Origin: Bacillus sp. sid0103
GTDB lineage: Bacteria; Bacillota; Bacilli; Bacillales_B; DSM-18226
NCBI RefSeq assembly: GCF_019219025.1
Contig: NZ_JAHUWN010000012.1
Span: 128,182-192,181, forward strand
Direction of reading: 5' to 3'
Length of the DNA stretch: 64,000 nucleotides
The translations under genes were made by a program, and so were the position numbers. How positions within the stretch are numbered: the first letter of the stretch is position 1; every line of letters begins with the position of its first letter. The notes beneath the pieces are model-generated. The model made no database searches, was not told the DNA's origin, and was given only the letters and a program-made list of their open reading frames with translations. Positions 25,629 to 34,139 of this stretch are shown in pieces.

Positions 25629-26064
25629 AAAGGGAATAATAATAGAAATAGTGTGATTCCCTTTCAAAGCCGATTTTTTCATAAAGTCGTTGGGCATTGT
25701 GATTCCCCTTGCCCGTTTCAAGCATAATTCCTTTTGCTCCTCCTTCTCTTGCAAACTCAATTGCCCTTTGGATTAGCTTCTCCCCTGCACCTTTACCACG
25801 GAATTGTTTTTTTACATACAAATCATTTAATACCCATGACCGCATCATGCTGACAGATGAAAAGGATGGGTATAACTGAACAAAACCAACAGGAGCACTC
25901 CCATCGACCGCTAAAAAAACGACAGATTCATCGTTCACTAATCTAGCTTTTAAAAACTCTCGTGCCCCCTCCCTATCAGACTCTTGCTCATAAAATATCC
26001 TATATAAATCAAATAGTTCGGTCAATGACTCCAGGTCATGAATGGTAGCTTTTTGGATGATCAT
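25627..26064 (-). CDS. GNAT-family N-acetyltransferase
   Basis: A 145-residue single-domain GNAT enzyme. The acetyl-CoA loop is QFRGKGAGEKLIQRA after the strand WVLNDLYVKK; LYEKIGFERE is the usual C-terminal helix. The ending SHYFYYYSL is typical of the subgroup. Substrate unknown. GGAGG-type sequence precedes the ATG. Confidence 0.86.
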   Translation of the reverse strand: MIIQKATIHDLESLTELFDLYRIFYEQESDREGAREFLKARLVNDESVVFLAVDGSAPVGFVQLYPSFSSVSMMRSWVLNDLYVKKQFRGKGAGEKLIQRAIEFAREGGAKGIMLETGKGNHNAQRLYEKIGFERESHYFYYYSL

Positions 26065-26220
26065 TTTTCAATTCCTCCTTACAAGATAGATTGTTTTTCA
26101 AATAATAGGGAAGGATTATTTGAAGTAAATACAGAATATTAAAACATTATCATTTAATCACAAGATTTGTTCGTTTATTCAAAGCTCATTTAGAATTATT
26201 TGACTTGGGGGAAAATAAAC

Positions 26221-26814
26221 ATGAACGGTTTGGACGTTAAGCGCGCTTTGTTTGAAAGAATGATTCCATTTAATCATAAGCTGGCACCACTATTTATCCG
26301 AGACAGCTTACATTCTATCATTCCAGAAGGAACAGAACATATTTTCGTGATGGGAATAGGTTCAAATATTATAAATGGCGATAGTCTTGGTCCTTTTGTT
26401 GGGACCTTACTTCAAAATCTATATCCCAAACATTTGACAGTAGTCGGAAACCTTCTGTCTCCTTTAGATGCACAAGCACTTGTGCCGAGAGTTTCACGCA
26501 TCACTCTGCCCAAAAATAGTTTTGTCATTGCGATTGATAGTGTTCTAGGTTCAAAGAGATTCGTTAACTCCATTGTTGTTCGTGACAGTTCCTTGCTGCC
26601 TGGTTCTGGCTTGGGTAAAAACCTTCCCCCAATTGGAGATTGCAGCATTATGGGGGTTGTCTTGGATAACGACCCGACAATGGAATGTTCTATTTTTTCG
26701 ACCAACCTTCATCTTATTTATACAATGGCAACCAATATTGCCAAAGGGATATCACTAGCTGTGAGGCAATATTATAAATATCCCTCTGATCATCCCATTT
26801 TGCACCATTGCTAG
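26221..26814 (+). CDS. yyaC: YyaC-family spore protease-like protein (DUF1256)
   Basis: A 197-residue member of the YyaC family, related to the germination protease GPR. Family features seen are IFVMGIGSNIINGDSLGP (Asp region), the segment VIAIDSVLGS and SIMGVVLD. Homologues occur only in spore formers and are made during sporulation; the substrate is unknown. ATG at 26221 has GGGGGA upstream. A possible SigF/SigG-like promoter (TGAAGTA-17-CATTATCA, ~26121-26152) is visible but weak. Confidence 0.87.
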   Translation: MNGLDVKRALFERMIPFNHKLAPLFIRDSLHSIIPEGTEHIFVMGIGSNIINGDSLGPFVGTLLQNLYPKHLTVVGNLLSPLDAQALVPRVSRITLPKNSFVIAIDSVLGSKRFVNSIVVRDSSLLPGSGLGKNLPPIGDCSIMGVVLDNDPTMECSIFSTNLHLIYTMATNIAKGISLAVRQYYKYPSDHPILHHC

Positions 26815-26907
26815 AAAGGATTAGGAAGATTTTCCAACCATATTAATAATAACAGATATTTCAATTTATTGAAATTTTCGAATCGAGTAATCCTTCATTT
26901 GATGAAC

Positions 26908-26938
26908 GAATGCAAAAATGCCCGGTGGCATCCCGGGC
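26908..26938 (-). terminator. Terminator of cccB
   Basis: A GC-rich stem GCCCGG/CCGGGC with a 7-nt loop followed on the minus strand by ATTTTT. Confidence 0.75.
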
Positions 26939-26965
26939 TCTAGACTGTTTATATTCATTTATTTT

Positions 26966-27313
26966 CTATTGCTTTTGATCCCATAAATAATTGACCACAG
27001 CTTCATATTGTTCCTTTGATAAGGAACCAGGAGCAGATTTAGGCATATTCTTTTCTACAAAACTATAAAGATCTTCTTTCTTTTGAAAATCGGCATGAAT
27101 TTTCGTTGAATCCAGTTTTACTTGACCACCAGTAATGTCACCGGAACTATGGCAGGTGATACAGCTTTTTTGAAAAATGTCATCACCAGCCGATGCTGTC
27201 GCCGGTTCACTTGCTGGTTTGCTTGCAGGTTCTTTTGATGAATCATCATCACTACAAGCACTTAATAATCCAATCATTAAAATAAATAAACCCAAACCGA
27301 ATATCTTTTTCAA
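26966..27313 (-). CDS. cccB: Lipoprotein cytochrome c-551
   Basis: A 115-residue membrane-anchored cytochrome c. A lipoprotein signal peptide ends in LLSAC (lipidated Cys20). A disordered Ser/Pro/Ala/Lys linker (~21-42) precedes the haem domain with CITCH (covalent haem site) and the axial Met of KNMPKSAPG. It carries electrons outside the membrane, probably to a terminal oxidase, like B. subtilis CccB. The start is TTG with GGGGTG upstream. cccA is not adjacent. Confidence 0.92.
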   Translation of the reverse strand: MKKIFGLGLFILMIGLLSACSDDDSSKEPASKPASEPATASAGDDIFQKSCITCHSSGDITGGQVKLDSTKIHADFQKKEDLYSFVEKNMPKSAPGSLSKEQYEAVVNYLWDQKQ

Positions 27314-27317
27314 GCTT

Positions 27318-27401
27318 TCACCCCTTTTTTAGTTTTCTACGGGATTGCCATCTTGATGGAAATAACGGTCTTCTGGCAATCACATAGGTAAAAATAAACA
27401 T
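27318..27401 (-). CDS. Possible 27-residue basic peptide
   Basis: A short frame (MFIFTYVIARRPLFPSRW... and a basic end) overlaps the ribosome binding site region of cccB. Its own site (AGGG) is too close to the ATG. It may be chance or the remnant of a longer gene. Confidence 0.2.
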   Translation of the reverse strand: MFIFTYVIARRPLFPSRWQSRRKLKKG

Positions 27402-27504
27402 GCCCTATGACATCATATTTCTAAAGTCCTATGATTATTCCAGGATTAATACTATGGTTATGTTGCACATTTATCGGTGAGGAGTACAGCTCAGCTAAAT
27501 AGAT

Positions 27505-27828
27505 TCAGAGTGGAAAAGTTTTTTTAAGTGAATACTCTAGCATCCATGTCGGTATTGGTCTGTCATATCTGTTTTGTTGGTCTAATTGCTCCCTTTCCGG
27601 CAGGATACTTGGTAAATCAGTTTTTATGGCACCACGCATGATTAGATCGGAAATGGTCGGAGGATAAGGACTTCTCCTAATATGGTGTTGGAGGTTTTCC
27701 ATTACTTTATCATAATCCATGATCTGGCTATATTTTAACCACGAAAGGACGGTCTCATTTTTGAGGATGAACTTTGCATAGACGGATTCAATTAAAATCA
27801 ATAGTTCAATCATCTCTTGCTTCGTCAT
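27505..27828 (-). CDS. G39P-like (helicase loader inhibitor) protein
   Basis: A 107-residue protein resembling the phage SPP1 G39P family (loader and inhibitor of replicative helicase). The N-terminal helical pattern MTKQEMIELLILIESVYAKF, a middle tract YDKVMENLQHHI and PYPPTISDLI match that family, whose C-terminus is disordered as here. AGGAGGG precedes the ATG. No phage genes adjoin, so it is a domesticated or stray copy; whether it touches DnaC/DnaI is unknown. Confidence 0.6.
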   Translation of the reverse strand: MTKQEMIELLILIESVYAKFILKNETVLSWLKYSQIMDYDKVMENLQHHIRRSPYPPTISDLIMRGAIKTDLPSILPEREQLDQQNRYDRPIPTWMLEYSLKKTFPL

Positions 27829-27905
27829 TTATAGCCCTCCTAGACCCTAATTTACCGCTAATCTAAGTGTTACCACTTGTTCATCGATTAAGACCTTTTA
27901 GACAA

Positions 27906-27953
27906 AGAAAAAAAGACAGCGCAAGCAGGTAACCTGCTATACTCTGTCCTTTT
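27906..27953 (-). terminator. Terminator of the SET-domain gene
   Basis: The inner stem AGCAGGT/ACCTGCT and outer stem GACAG/CTGTC overlap the stop codon; a T-rich run follows on the minus strand. Confidence 0.75.
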
Positions 27954-28344
27954 CTTCATTTTCGGATTCTTCTTTATTGAACCATAGGGGGTCATTATTG
28001 TCCTCTTCCCCATTATAGTTGATAAGGATTTCTTCCCCTGCTTTGATATCTTTGTATGCGTAAAAGTCGAAGGTGTGATTTGGAAAATTAATTTCATATG
28101 TAGCATTGGGCTCATACGAATGGTTAAATAGCATCCCATATCCTAAAAGAAGCGCTGTGTGATTGATTCCATATTCAAATGCATAATCAGCAAGCAATGT
28201 TTTCTCGATATGAACATGCTCCTCATTTGGATAAGGAATAACTGGTGCTTCATGTATCAGCTCACCTTTTGCGATATCACGAGTCGCAAATACCCCTCTA
28301 TTCAATTCCCCATCACTAAGCTTGGAAGTCTTAATCTCAATCAT
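27937..28344 (-). CDS. SET-domain protein, putative protein-lysine methyltransferase
   Basis: A 135-residue minimal SET domain. The N-terminal GVFATRDIAKGELIHEAPVI, the AdoMet-contacting NHSYEPNA (NHxxxPN) and the C-terminal GEEILINYNGE are all present, so the catalytic core looks complete. No post-SET cysteines exist. Bacterial SET proteins methylate lysines in ribosomal or other proteins; the target here is unknown. ATG at 28344 is chosen because AGGTG lies 6 nt upstream. Confidence 0.82.
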   Translation of the reverse strand: MIEIKTSKLSDGELNRGVFATRDIAKGELIHEAPVIPYPNEEHVHIEKTLLADYAFEYGINHTALLLGYGMLFNHSYEPNATYEINFPNHTFDFYAYKDIKAGEEILINYNGEEDNNDPLWFNKEESENEEKDRV

Positions 28345-28462
28345 GTTAATCACCTATTCATTTCTTTCCAATGAAGTTTTTAATCTTAATATAGCTTGCC
28401 ATTAACTACACAAGAAAGCAAATGTTTTTTCTTTCCACAATTTCTCCGCTTGTATATTCTAT

Positions 28463-28475
28463 GGTGCCTGACACC
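28463..28475. repeat. Dispersed GGTGCCTGACACC palindrome
   Basis: A copy flanked by AT and AT, forming a 17-bp near-palindrome in an otherwise empty 250-bp gap. Confidence 0.7.
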
Positions 28476-28603
28476 ATGACAGAAAAAACAATCTTGTTCA
28501 AAAATTGTCAAAAGATATATTACATGGCTTTTACTAAAAAGGTTATTTTTTGAAGGAGGGAAACATAAAATAGGAATATACGTTCGCAACAGGAGGCGGT
28601 TAC

Positions 28604-29008
28604 ATGGGGAAGAACGATGTTAGTGTGATTACAGGAGAAATGTTGGTAAAGTATTACGAACTGAATAAGCAGAAAAAAGAAATAGAATTGGAAATGAATG
28701 ATTTAAAGGATACCTTTCAACATTACTTTAATCATCTGGTTGGCTCTGATCACAAAGGAGAAATTACGATAAGCGGCTACAAGCTCCAACGCCAAATTCG
28801 GAAAACAGAAAAATATAACGAAGCTGAAACCATTAAAAGATTAGAAGAATTACAGATGAACGAACTCATCCAGGTAGTAAAAAAACCAGATGATATAAAA
28901 ATCAAGGCCGCCCTTCATTTAGGCTTTTTAAAACCTGAACAATTAGACGGATGTATCATTTCAACAACATCCCCTGCTATTACCGTAAAACCGATCACCC
29001 CGAGATAA
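28604..29008 (+). CDS. Unknown 134-residue coiled-coil protein
   Basis: I do not recognise this gene. Residues ~14-45 form a charged helix likely to be a coiled coil (KYYELNKQKKEIELEMNDL). A short beta region (GEITISGYKLQRQIRK) and a second helical stretch with ETIKRLEELQ follow. It has no signal peptide or membrane segment. The helix-plus-GYKLQRQ layout recalls small phage-type proteins, but no phage gene adjoins. AGGAGG lies 7 nt before the ATG and a terminator follows, so it is surely expressed as a single gene. Confidence 0.7.
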   Translation: MGKNDVSVITGEMLVKYYELNKQKKEIELEMNDLKDTFQHYFNHLVGSDHKGEITISGYKLQRQIRKTEKYNEAETIKRLEELQMNELIQVVKKPDDIKIKAALHLGFLKPEQLDGCIISTTSPAITVKPITPR

Positions 29009-29013
29009 TAATG

Positions 29014-29046
29014 AAACCCCCGCTTATTAGATGCGGGGGTTTTTGT
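29014..29046 (+). terminator. Terminator
   Basis: An 8-bp stem ACCCCCGC/GCGGGGGT followed by TTTTTG. Confidence 0.9.
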
Positions 29047-29144
29047 TCATAAATTCGTTGTTATATTATGGAGGAATTAATAGAATTGTAGAGAAATATC
29101 TATATGTACACGCTTACATTTTAAGGTGAAAGGGGAAAAACGTC

Positions 29145-30038
29145 ATGGCAAGTCAAGAAAGTCTACAAGTTAGACAATATTTAATGTCATCAAAGGCAAA
29201 CCAAACAGCAGGATTTGACATCGAAACAGCCAGAAAAGGACTAGAAGCATTATCAGCCCTAACCCCTGTGGCACAGGACATCATTGTAGAAAAAACAAGC
29301 ATCGAGGGAATCTCAGCTGAATGGGTAATGGCACCTAATGCGGTGGAAGACCGAGTTTTTCTTTATCTTCATGGTGGAGCATACATAATGGGAAGCTGTA
29401 ATACCCATCGTTATCTTGCCTCGAAGCTATCACGGTCGACTGCTGCACGCGTATTAGTCCCTGAATATCGACTTGCACCAGAAAACCCATTTCCAGCAGC
29501 GATTGAAGACGCCATCAAAGTGTATCGCTGGTTGATTTCCTCCGGGATTACACCTGATAAGATTATTATCGGCGGCGACTCAGCAGGTGGAGGTCTAACA
29601 TTAGCTACGCTTCTTTCATTAAAAGAAGAAAATGAAGCCTTGCCAGCTTTGGCCGTACTCTTATCTCCTTGGACAGATATGGAAGGTACAGGCGAATCAA
29701 TGGAAACTAGGGCTTACGTAGATCCATGGTTATCTCCGGATGCATCACGGGCGACACCAGCACTATATATTAGGGATTTGGATCCTCGGCATCCACTGGT
29801 ATCACCAATATATGCGGACTTGTCTGGACTTCCGTCGATGTTGGTTCATGTTGGGAACGATGAAATTCTTTTAAGTGATTCAGCTCGACTAGTCGATCGT
29901 GCACGATCAGCAGGTGTCGAAGTAACTTTTAAAGTATGGGACGAGATGTGGCATGTTTTTCAAACGTTTGCCATTCCTGAAGGTCAACAGGCTATTGACG
30001 AAATTGGAGATTTTGTTCAGAAGAATTTGGATTATTAA
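29145..30038 (+). CDS. Alpha/beta hydrolase, hormone-sensitive lipase family
   Basis: A 297-residue carboxylesterase of the HSL (family IV) type. The oxyanion motif HGGAYIMGS (~77-85), nucleophile GDSAGGG, an Asp in VGNDEILL and the catalytic His in EMWHVFQ are in order. It lacks a signal peptide and should act in the cytoplasm on short acyl esters. AAGGGG precedes the ATG. It stands alone. Confidence 0.9.
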   Translation: MASQESLQVRQYLMSSKANQTAGFDIETARKGLEALSALTPVAQDIIVEKTSIEGISAEWVMAPNAVEDRVFLYLHGGAYIMGSCNTHRYLASKLSRSTAARVLVPEYRLAPENPFPAAIEDAIKVYRWLISSGITPDKIIIGGDSAGGGLTLATLLSLKEENEALPALAVLLSPWTDMEGTGESMETRAYVDPWLSPDASRATPALYIRDLDPRHPLVSPIYADLSGLPSMLVHVGNDEILLSDSARLVDRARSAGVEVTFKVWDEMWHVFQTFAIPEGQQAIDEIGDFVQKNLDY

Positions 30039-30048
30039 AAGGCGTAAG

Positions 30049-30372
30049 TTACAATTTTTTTAGCAGATAACACGTGCCATCTTCGGAGAAAAATAAGGAC
30101 TCGCCCTGGTTCACGTTAAAATTAACATTCTTTTTGTCGTAAATCAGTTTTGCTACTTTTTCAAATTTCGCTACTGCTTCAATAGGAGGATTAACAATAA
30201 TATCTTGTTTTGTGTTTGTGGTCACAAATCCCTTGGGGTTATATTTCCGTTGAGGTTTCAATTCAGTACCCCAGCTGCCATCAAGGAGAAGGGAAAGTGC
30301 GGTAAACTTTGATTTTCGTGTTTGAATCGACCAAAGCTTCCGGCAATTACATCGATGTATTTTGAATTTCAT
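30049..30372 (-). CDS. Unknown 107-residue protein
   Basis: I do not recognise this gene. It starts MKFKIHRCNCRKLWSIQTR, where the CNC motif is the only pair of cysteines near the N-terminus, and ends SLFFSEDGTCYLLKKL. It is basic, without membrane segments. ATG at 30372 with GGTGG upstream is preferred over the GTG one codon before. It converges with the esterase, with only 10 bp between the stop codons. Confidence 0.6.
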   Translation of the reverse strand: MKFKIHRCNCRKLWSIQTRKSKFTALSLLLDGSWGTELKPQRKYNPKGFVTTNTKQDIIVNPPIEAVAKFEKVAKLIYDKKNVNFNVNQGESLFFSEDGTCYLLKKL

Positions 30373-30561
30373 CACACACCACCCTCATTTCTGCAAAATT
30401 CAAAATAGATTTTGTTTTATTGTATTCGCTCGGAAACTAAATTATTTATTTAAGTCAGGGTATGAGGTTTGTCCTTCCTCAGCTAGAGATAAGTTTGATA
30501 TTGTTTGTCTAAATGGTACAATTACCAATGATTACAATTTAAAATAAAGGGGTTATTGCAC

Positions 30562-30990
30562 ATGTCTGTTGATGTTTACCTAAATTTTAATGGGAACTGT
30601 CGTGAGGCAGCAGAGTTTTACGCGGAGGTTTTTGGATTAGAAAAGCCGCACATTATGACCTTTGGGGAAGCGCCGCCGAACCCAGAATATACACTTCCAG
30701 AAGAAGCAAAAAACTTGGTCATGCATACAAGGCTTAACATTGATGGAAGCAATGTAATGTTTTCTGATGTTTTTCCAGGTCATCCATTTGTAGCTGGTAC
30801 TAACATAAGTCTAGCAATTGTAAATAAGGACATAGATAAGATTACTTCCTATTTTAACAAATTGAAAGAGGGAGGTACGGTAGTTATGGAGCTTCAAGAA
30901 ACGTTCTGGAGCAAAGCCTACGGTTCCGTAAAAGATAAGTTTGGAATAGAATGGCTGTTTAATCATGATAATGGTGAGAGTTTTATGTAA
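30562..30990 (+). CDS. VOC-family protein, PhnB-like
   Basis: A 142-residue PhnB-type VOC protein: VDVYLNFNGNCREAAEFYAEVFGL at the start, VMFSDVFPG in the middle and TFWSKAYGSVKDKFGIEWLFN at the end. The ATG at 30562 has AAAGGGG upstream. A promoter-like TTGATA-16-TACAAT lies ~40 bp before the start. It is only moderately similar to the PhnB protein at 16674-17066. Confidence 0.86.
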   Translation: MSVDVYLNFNGNCREAAEFYAEVFGLEKPHIMTFGEAPPNPEYTLPEEAKNLVMHTRLNIDGSNVMFSDVFPGHPFVAGTNISLAIVNKDIDKITSYFNKLKEGGTVVMELQETFWSKAYGSVKDKFGIEWLFNHDNGESFM

Positions 30991-31007
30991 TAGGTGGATT
31001 AATTAGC

Positions 31008-31038
31008 AGAAGACCAGGCAAATTGCCTAGTCTTTTTT
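31008..31038 (+). terminator. Terminator
   Basis: Stem AAGAC-GGCA/TGCC-GTCTT with small mismatches, then T-rich sequence. Confidence 0.75.
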
Positions 31039-31082
31039 AAGTCAAGCGCATTATACAATTCCACATGCTACCGTTGAGGGGC

Positions 31083-31610
31083 TTATTCAGCCTCATTGGT
31101 AATCAGACTACCATGATTAACGTCAGATTCTCCCTCTTCTTCCCAACCTTTGCAAACGTCGATCCAGTCCTTAGCATTGGAAAACGTAAATAACTCTTCT
31201 TTGCTTAATTCAATCGCAGAGTTTGTGCTGCCGCAAGCTGGATAGAGTGTTTCGAAGCGCTGCATGGAGACATCCAGGTACACACCCAGTTCATTATTCA
31301 GGCCAAACGGACAAACACCGCCAATGGCATGTCCTGTTTGCTCTAGGACTTCATCAGGTGTGAGCATCCGCGCTTTGAAACCGAATTGCTGTCGGAACTT
31401 CTTATTATCAATTTTTGCATCCCCAGCAGCCACGATTAAAATAGCCTTATCCTCGCTCCCCCGAAAAGATAAAGTTTTTGCAATTCGAGCAGGAGCGACT
31501 CCAATCGTCTCAGCAGCTTGATCCACTGTTGCACTAGAGGTTTCAAATTCCATAACATCATGATCACGATTCCATTGTTTAAAATGGGCCTTAACACTTT
31601 CCAATGACAT
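31083..31610 (-). CDS. YbaK/ProX-family aminoacyl-tRNA deacylase-like protein
   Basis: A 175-residue protein of the YbaK/EbsC superfamily, which hydrolyses mischarged aminoacyl-tRNAs such as Cys-tRNA(Pro). The conserved Lys is in IAKTLSFRG, followed by KIDNKKFRQQFG, and the substrate loop is GHAIGGVCPFG. The C-terminus after ~150 is acidic and extra. ATG at 31610 has AAGGG 9 nt upstream; an ATG at 31619 abuts that site and is less likely. Confidence 0.87.
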   Translation of the reverse strand: MSLESVKAHFKQWNRDHDVMEFETSSATVDQAAETIGVAPARIAKTLSFRGSEDKAILIVAAGDAKIDNKKFRQQFGFKARMLTPDEVLEQTGHAIGGVCPFGLNNELGVYLDVSMQRFETLYPACGSTNSAIELSKEELFTFSNAKDWIDVCKGWEEEGESDVNHGSLITNEAE

Positions 31611-31693
31611 CTTATTCATCCCTTCTCAGTTGTAATTATGATAAATAATAACATAGTTTAAAGGGATAAAGCTAAAAGACGACCTGAGTTGCA

Positions 31694-32054
31694 CGATTAA
31701 TCTCTAATCGCCCCGCCGACTCCTTTTTTCGGGGCACGGGCATGATTATCCTCTATTCGTTACCGTTGACGCCTTTTTTCTAGGGTAACGGGCACGATTA
31801 TCCTCTATTCGTTACCGTTGACGCCTTTTTTCTAGGGCAACGGGCATGATTATCCTCTATTCGTTACTGTCGACTCCTTTTTTCTAGGGCAACGGGCATG
31901 ATTATCCTCTATTCGTTACCGTTGACTCCTTTTTTCTAGGGTAACGGGCATGATTAGCTTCTATTCGTTACCGCCGACATCAATTTTCAGTGCCCAGGGG
32001 CACGATTACACTCTATTCGTTACCGTTGACCCTTTTTGTCAAAGGACACGGGCA
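31694..32054. repeat. 52-bp tandem repeat array, seven units
   Basis: Units begin at 31694 (49 bp), 31743, 31795, 31847, 31899, 31951 and 32003; the last six are exactly 52 bp. Units 2-5 are nearly identical; 1, 6 and 7 are diverged. Each has a TCTATTCGTTACC half, a CCTTTTTTC run and a GGTAACGGGCA half, so CGTTACC and GGTAACG can pair into a hairpin in each unit. No coding potential is seen. It fills the gap between the divergent YbaK-like and EamA genes. Confidence 0.95.
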
Positions 32055-32181
32055 AGATATCTCTTCCATCTAATCGTAAATTCCAAATTTCCGAGCGGCA
32101 TTTTTTTTCTAAGAACGTGATATAATCAAAGATATATTAAAAGATTACTATTTTATTAATGTTTCACAATGGAGGGATAGG

Positions 32182-33099
32182 ATGAATTCGCAAGTGGCAG
32201 CGGTTTCCTCCCCAAGGCCCAGGACAAGAGGCATCATTTTAGTGCTGATTGCGGCAACCTTTTGGGGTATTTCAGGAACGGTAGCTCAATACTTATTTCA
32301 AAAACAGGGTTTTAGTACGAATTGGTTAGTTGTTAACCGGCTGATTTTTTCTGGGTTGGGTTTATTATTTTTTTCGCACACGGTGATGAAACAATCTATC
32401 TGGAGCATTTGGACAAATAAACAGGATATCTTTCGCCTAGTCATCTTTGGGTTGATTGGCATGTTTGGCGTTCAATATACATATTTCGCAGCCATCGAAA
32501 CTGGAAATGCAGCAACAGCAACAATACTGCAATACCTTGCACCTGTCATTATTGTCTGTTACTTAAGTTTCCGGGCAAAGAAATTACCTGCCAAACATGA
32601 ACTCATGGCGATAGGATTAGCCCTTTTTGGAACATTCCTACTTGTCACAAAAGGAACGATTGATTCACTTACTATTTCCGGCGCTGCCTTTACTTGGGGT
32701 ATTCTATCGGCTTTTGCCCTCGCTTTTTATACTCTCTATCCAGGAAGTTTATTAGATAAATGGGGATCTCTTCTTACAGTAGGCTGGGGAATGTTGATTG
32801 GCGGGATTGGCTTTAGCTTGATTCATCCGCCATGGAAGTTTCAAGGTCAATGGAGTTTGTCATCGTTTGTTGCTGTGGTTTTTGTCATCCTTTTCGGTAC
32901 ATTAATAGCCTTTTTTTGCTTTATGGAAAGTCTAAAGTACATTCAAGCTTCTGAAGCCAGTCTCCTTGCCTGTGTCGAGCCATTATCAGCGGCCTTTTTA
33001 GCTGTTGCCTGGCTCCAAGTATCATTCGGTCCGGCTGAATGGATTGGTTCCATTTCCATTATTGCTACCATTTTTATATTATCGGCTGTTAAACGGTGA
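32182..33099 (+). CDS. EamA-family (DMT) transporter
   Basis: A 305-residue membrane protein with ten hydrophobic segments in two EamA repeats (first: IILVLIAATFWGISGTVAQ; second: ISGAAFTWGILSAFALAFYT). ASEASLLACVEPLSAAFLA is the typical conserved end of the second repeat. Such proteins export amino acids or metabolites; the substrate is unknown. GGAGGG precedes the ATG. Confidence 0.88.
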   Translation: MNSQVAAVSSPRPRTRGIILVLIAATFWGISGTVAQYLFQKQGFSTNWLVVNRLIFSGLGLLFFSHTVMKQSIWSIWTNKQDIFRLVIFGLIGMFGVQYTYFAAIETGNAATATILQYLAPVIIVCYLSFRAKKLPAKHELMAIGLALFGTFLLVTKGTIDSLTISGAAFTWGILSAFALAFYTLYPGSLLDKWGSLLTVGWGMLIGGIGFSLIHPPWKFQGQWSLSSFVAVVFVILFGTLIAFFCFMESLKYIQASEASLLACVEPLSAAFLAVAWLQVSFGPAEWIGSISIIATIFILSAVKR

Positions 33100-33118
33100 C
33101 GAACTGACATCACCCAAT

Positions 33119-33153
33119 AAAAAAAGCAGACCTCATTCAAGGTCTGCTTTAAC
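33119..33153. terminator. Bidirectional terminator
   Basis: A 10-bp stem AAAGCAGACC/GGTCTGCTTT with an 8-nt loop between convergent genes. Confidence 0.85.
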
Positions 33154-33155
33154 GT

Positions 33156-33875
33156 TTATTCACCTAAATCAACATTGTGGTACACTTGTTGAACGTCTTC
33201 TAATTCTTCTAAGACATCAATCATTTTCTCGAATTTTGCTTGTGCATCTTCTGGAAGTGTGACATCATTTTGCGGCAGCATTGTTAATTCAGCTACAGTA
33301 AATTCTGTAACTCCAGCATTTTTAAATGCTTCTTGCACAGCATGGAACTGCTCTGGTTCGGCATAAACAATCACAGAATCTTCTTCTTCAATAATGTCAC
33401 GGACGTCAACATCTGCTTCCATTAATAATTCAAGAACATCTTCCTCCGTTTTACCTTCCACACCGATAACAGCTGTTGCATCGAACATATAGGCCACAGA
33501 GCCACTTACACCCATGTTCCCGCCGTTTTTACCAAAAGCTGCACGTACATCTGATGCAGTACGGTTTACATTGTTTGTTAAGGCATCAACGATCACCATG
33601 GAACCATTTGGTCCGAATCCTTCATAACGCAGTTCGGAATAGCTTTCCTCTGAACCGCCTTTTGCTTTTTCGATTGCACGGTCAATAATGTGCTTCGGTA
33701 CATTGTATGTTTTTGCGCGTTCAAGCACGAATTTTAATGCTTGATTGGATTCAGGATTGGGTTCACCCCGTCTTGCTGCTACATAAATTTCAACTCCAAA
33801 TTTAGCGTAAATACGGCTTGTATTGGCATCTTTTGAAGCTTTCTTTTCTTTAATATTGTTCCACTTACGACCCAT
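33156..33875 (-). CDS. yeeI: YebC/PmpR-family protein, YebC2 (YeeI) type
   Basis: A 239-residue YebC-family protein. The start [20 protein letters not shown] is the mark of the YeeN/YeeI (YebC2) subgroup; the main YebC group starts MAGHSKW. The middle shows [19 protein letters not shown] and [14 protein letters not shown]. The family was long called transcriptional regulators, but recent work shows YebC2 of B. subtilis helps ribosomes through polyproline stalls. The start lies downstream of a promoter at 34036-34009. Confidence 0.92.
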   Translation of the reverse strand: MGRKWNNIKEKKASKDANTSRIYAKFGVEIYVAARRGEPNPESNQALKFVLERAKTYNVPKHIIDRAIEKAKGGSEESYSELRYEGFGPNGSMVIVDALTNNVNRTASDVRAAFGKNGGNMGVSGSVAYMFDATAVIGVEGKTEEDVLELLMEADVDVRDIIEEEDSVIVYAEPEQFHAVQEAFKNAGVTEFTVAELTMLPQNDVTLPEDAQAKFEKMIDVLEELEDVQQVYHNVDLGE

Positions 33876-34008
33876 TTTCGAACACTCTCTTTCCGCATTT
33901 GAATCTACACAAAATGATCACGTTGAACTAATCTGCATCATCAGCAGCGTTCAAAATAATATTTAGGAGTTCATTACTTATTTGATGTTTCTATCATTGA
34001 CAAATAAT

Positions 34009-34036
34009 ATTATACCTTAATTGTATCATTTGTTAA
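34009..34036 (-). promoter_or_regulatory. SigA-type promoter of yeeI
   Basis: Minus strand TTAACA (34036-34031), 16-bp spacer, perfect TATAAT (34014-34009), ~135 bp before the start codon. Confidence 0.6.
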
Positions 34037-34089
34037 GAGTCTATTAAGCAAAATAGTGCAAGAAGTTGCTTTTAATACCTATAAAACAC

Positions 34090-34122
34090 CAAAAAGAGGT
34101 CGAAACCTGTCTTTTCGACCTC
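34090..34122 (-). terminator. Terminator of ilvA
   Basis: Stem GAGGTCGA/TCGACCTC followed on the minus strand by TTTTTGG, 18 bp past the ilvA stop. Confidence 0.85.
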
Positions 34123-34139
34123 CACAAATTAGTATGGAA

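Noticed and set aside
31694..32054. CRISPR array
   Set aside because: Units are contiguous and similar along their whole length; there are no unique spacers and no cas genes.
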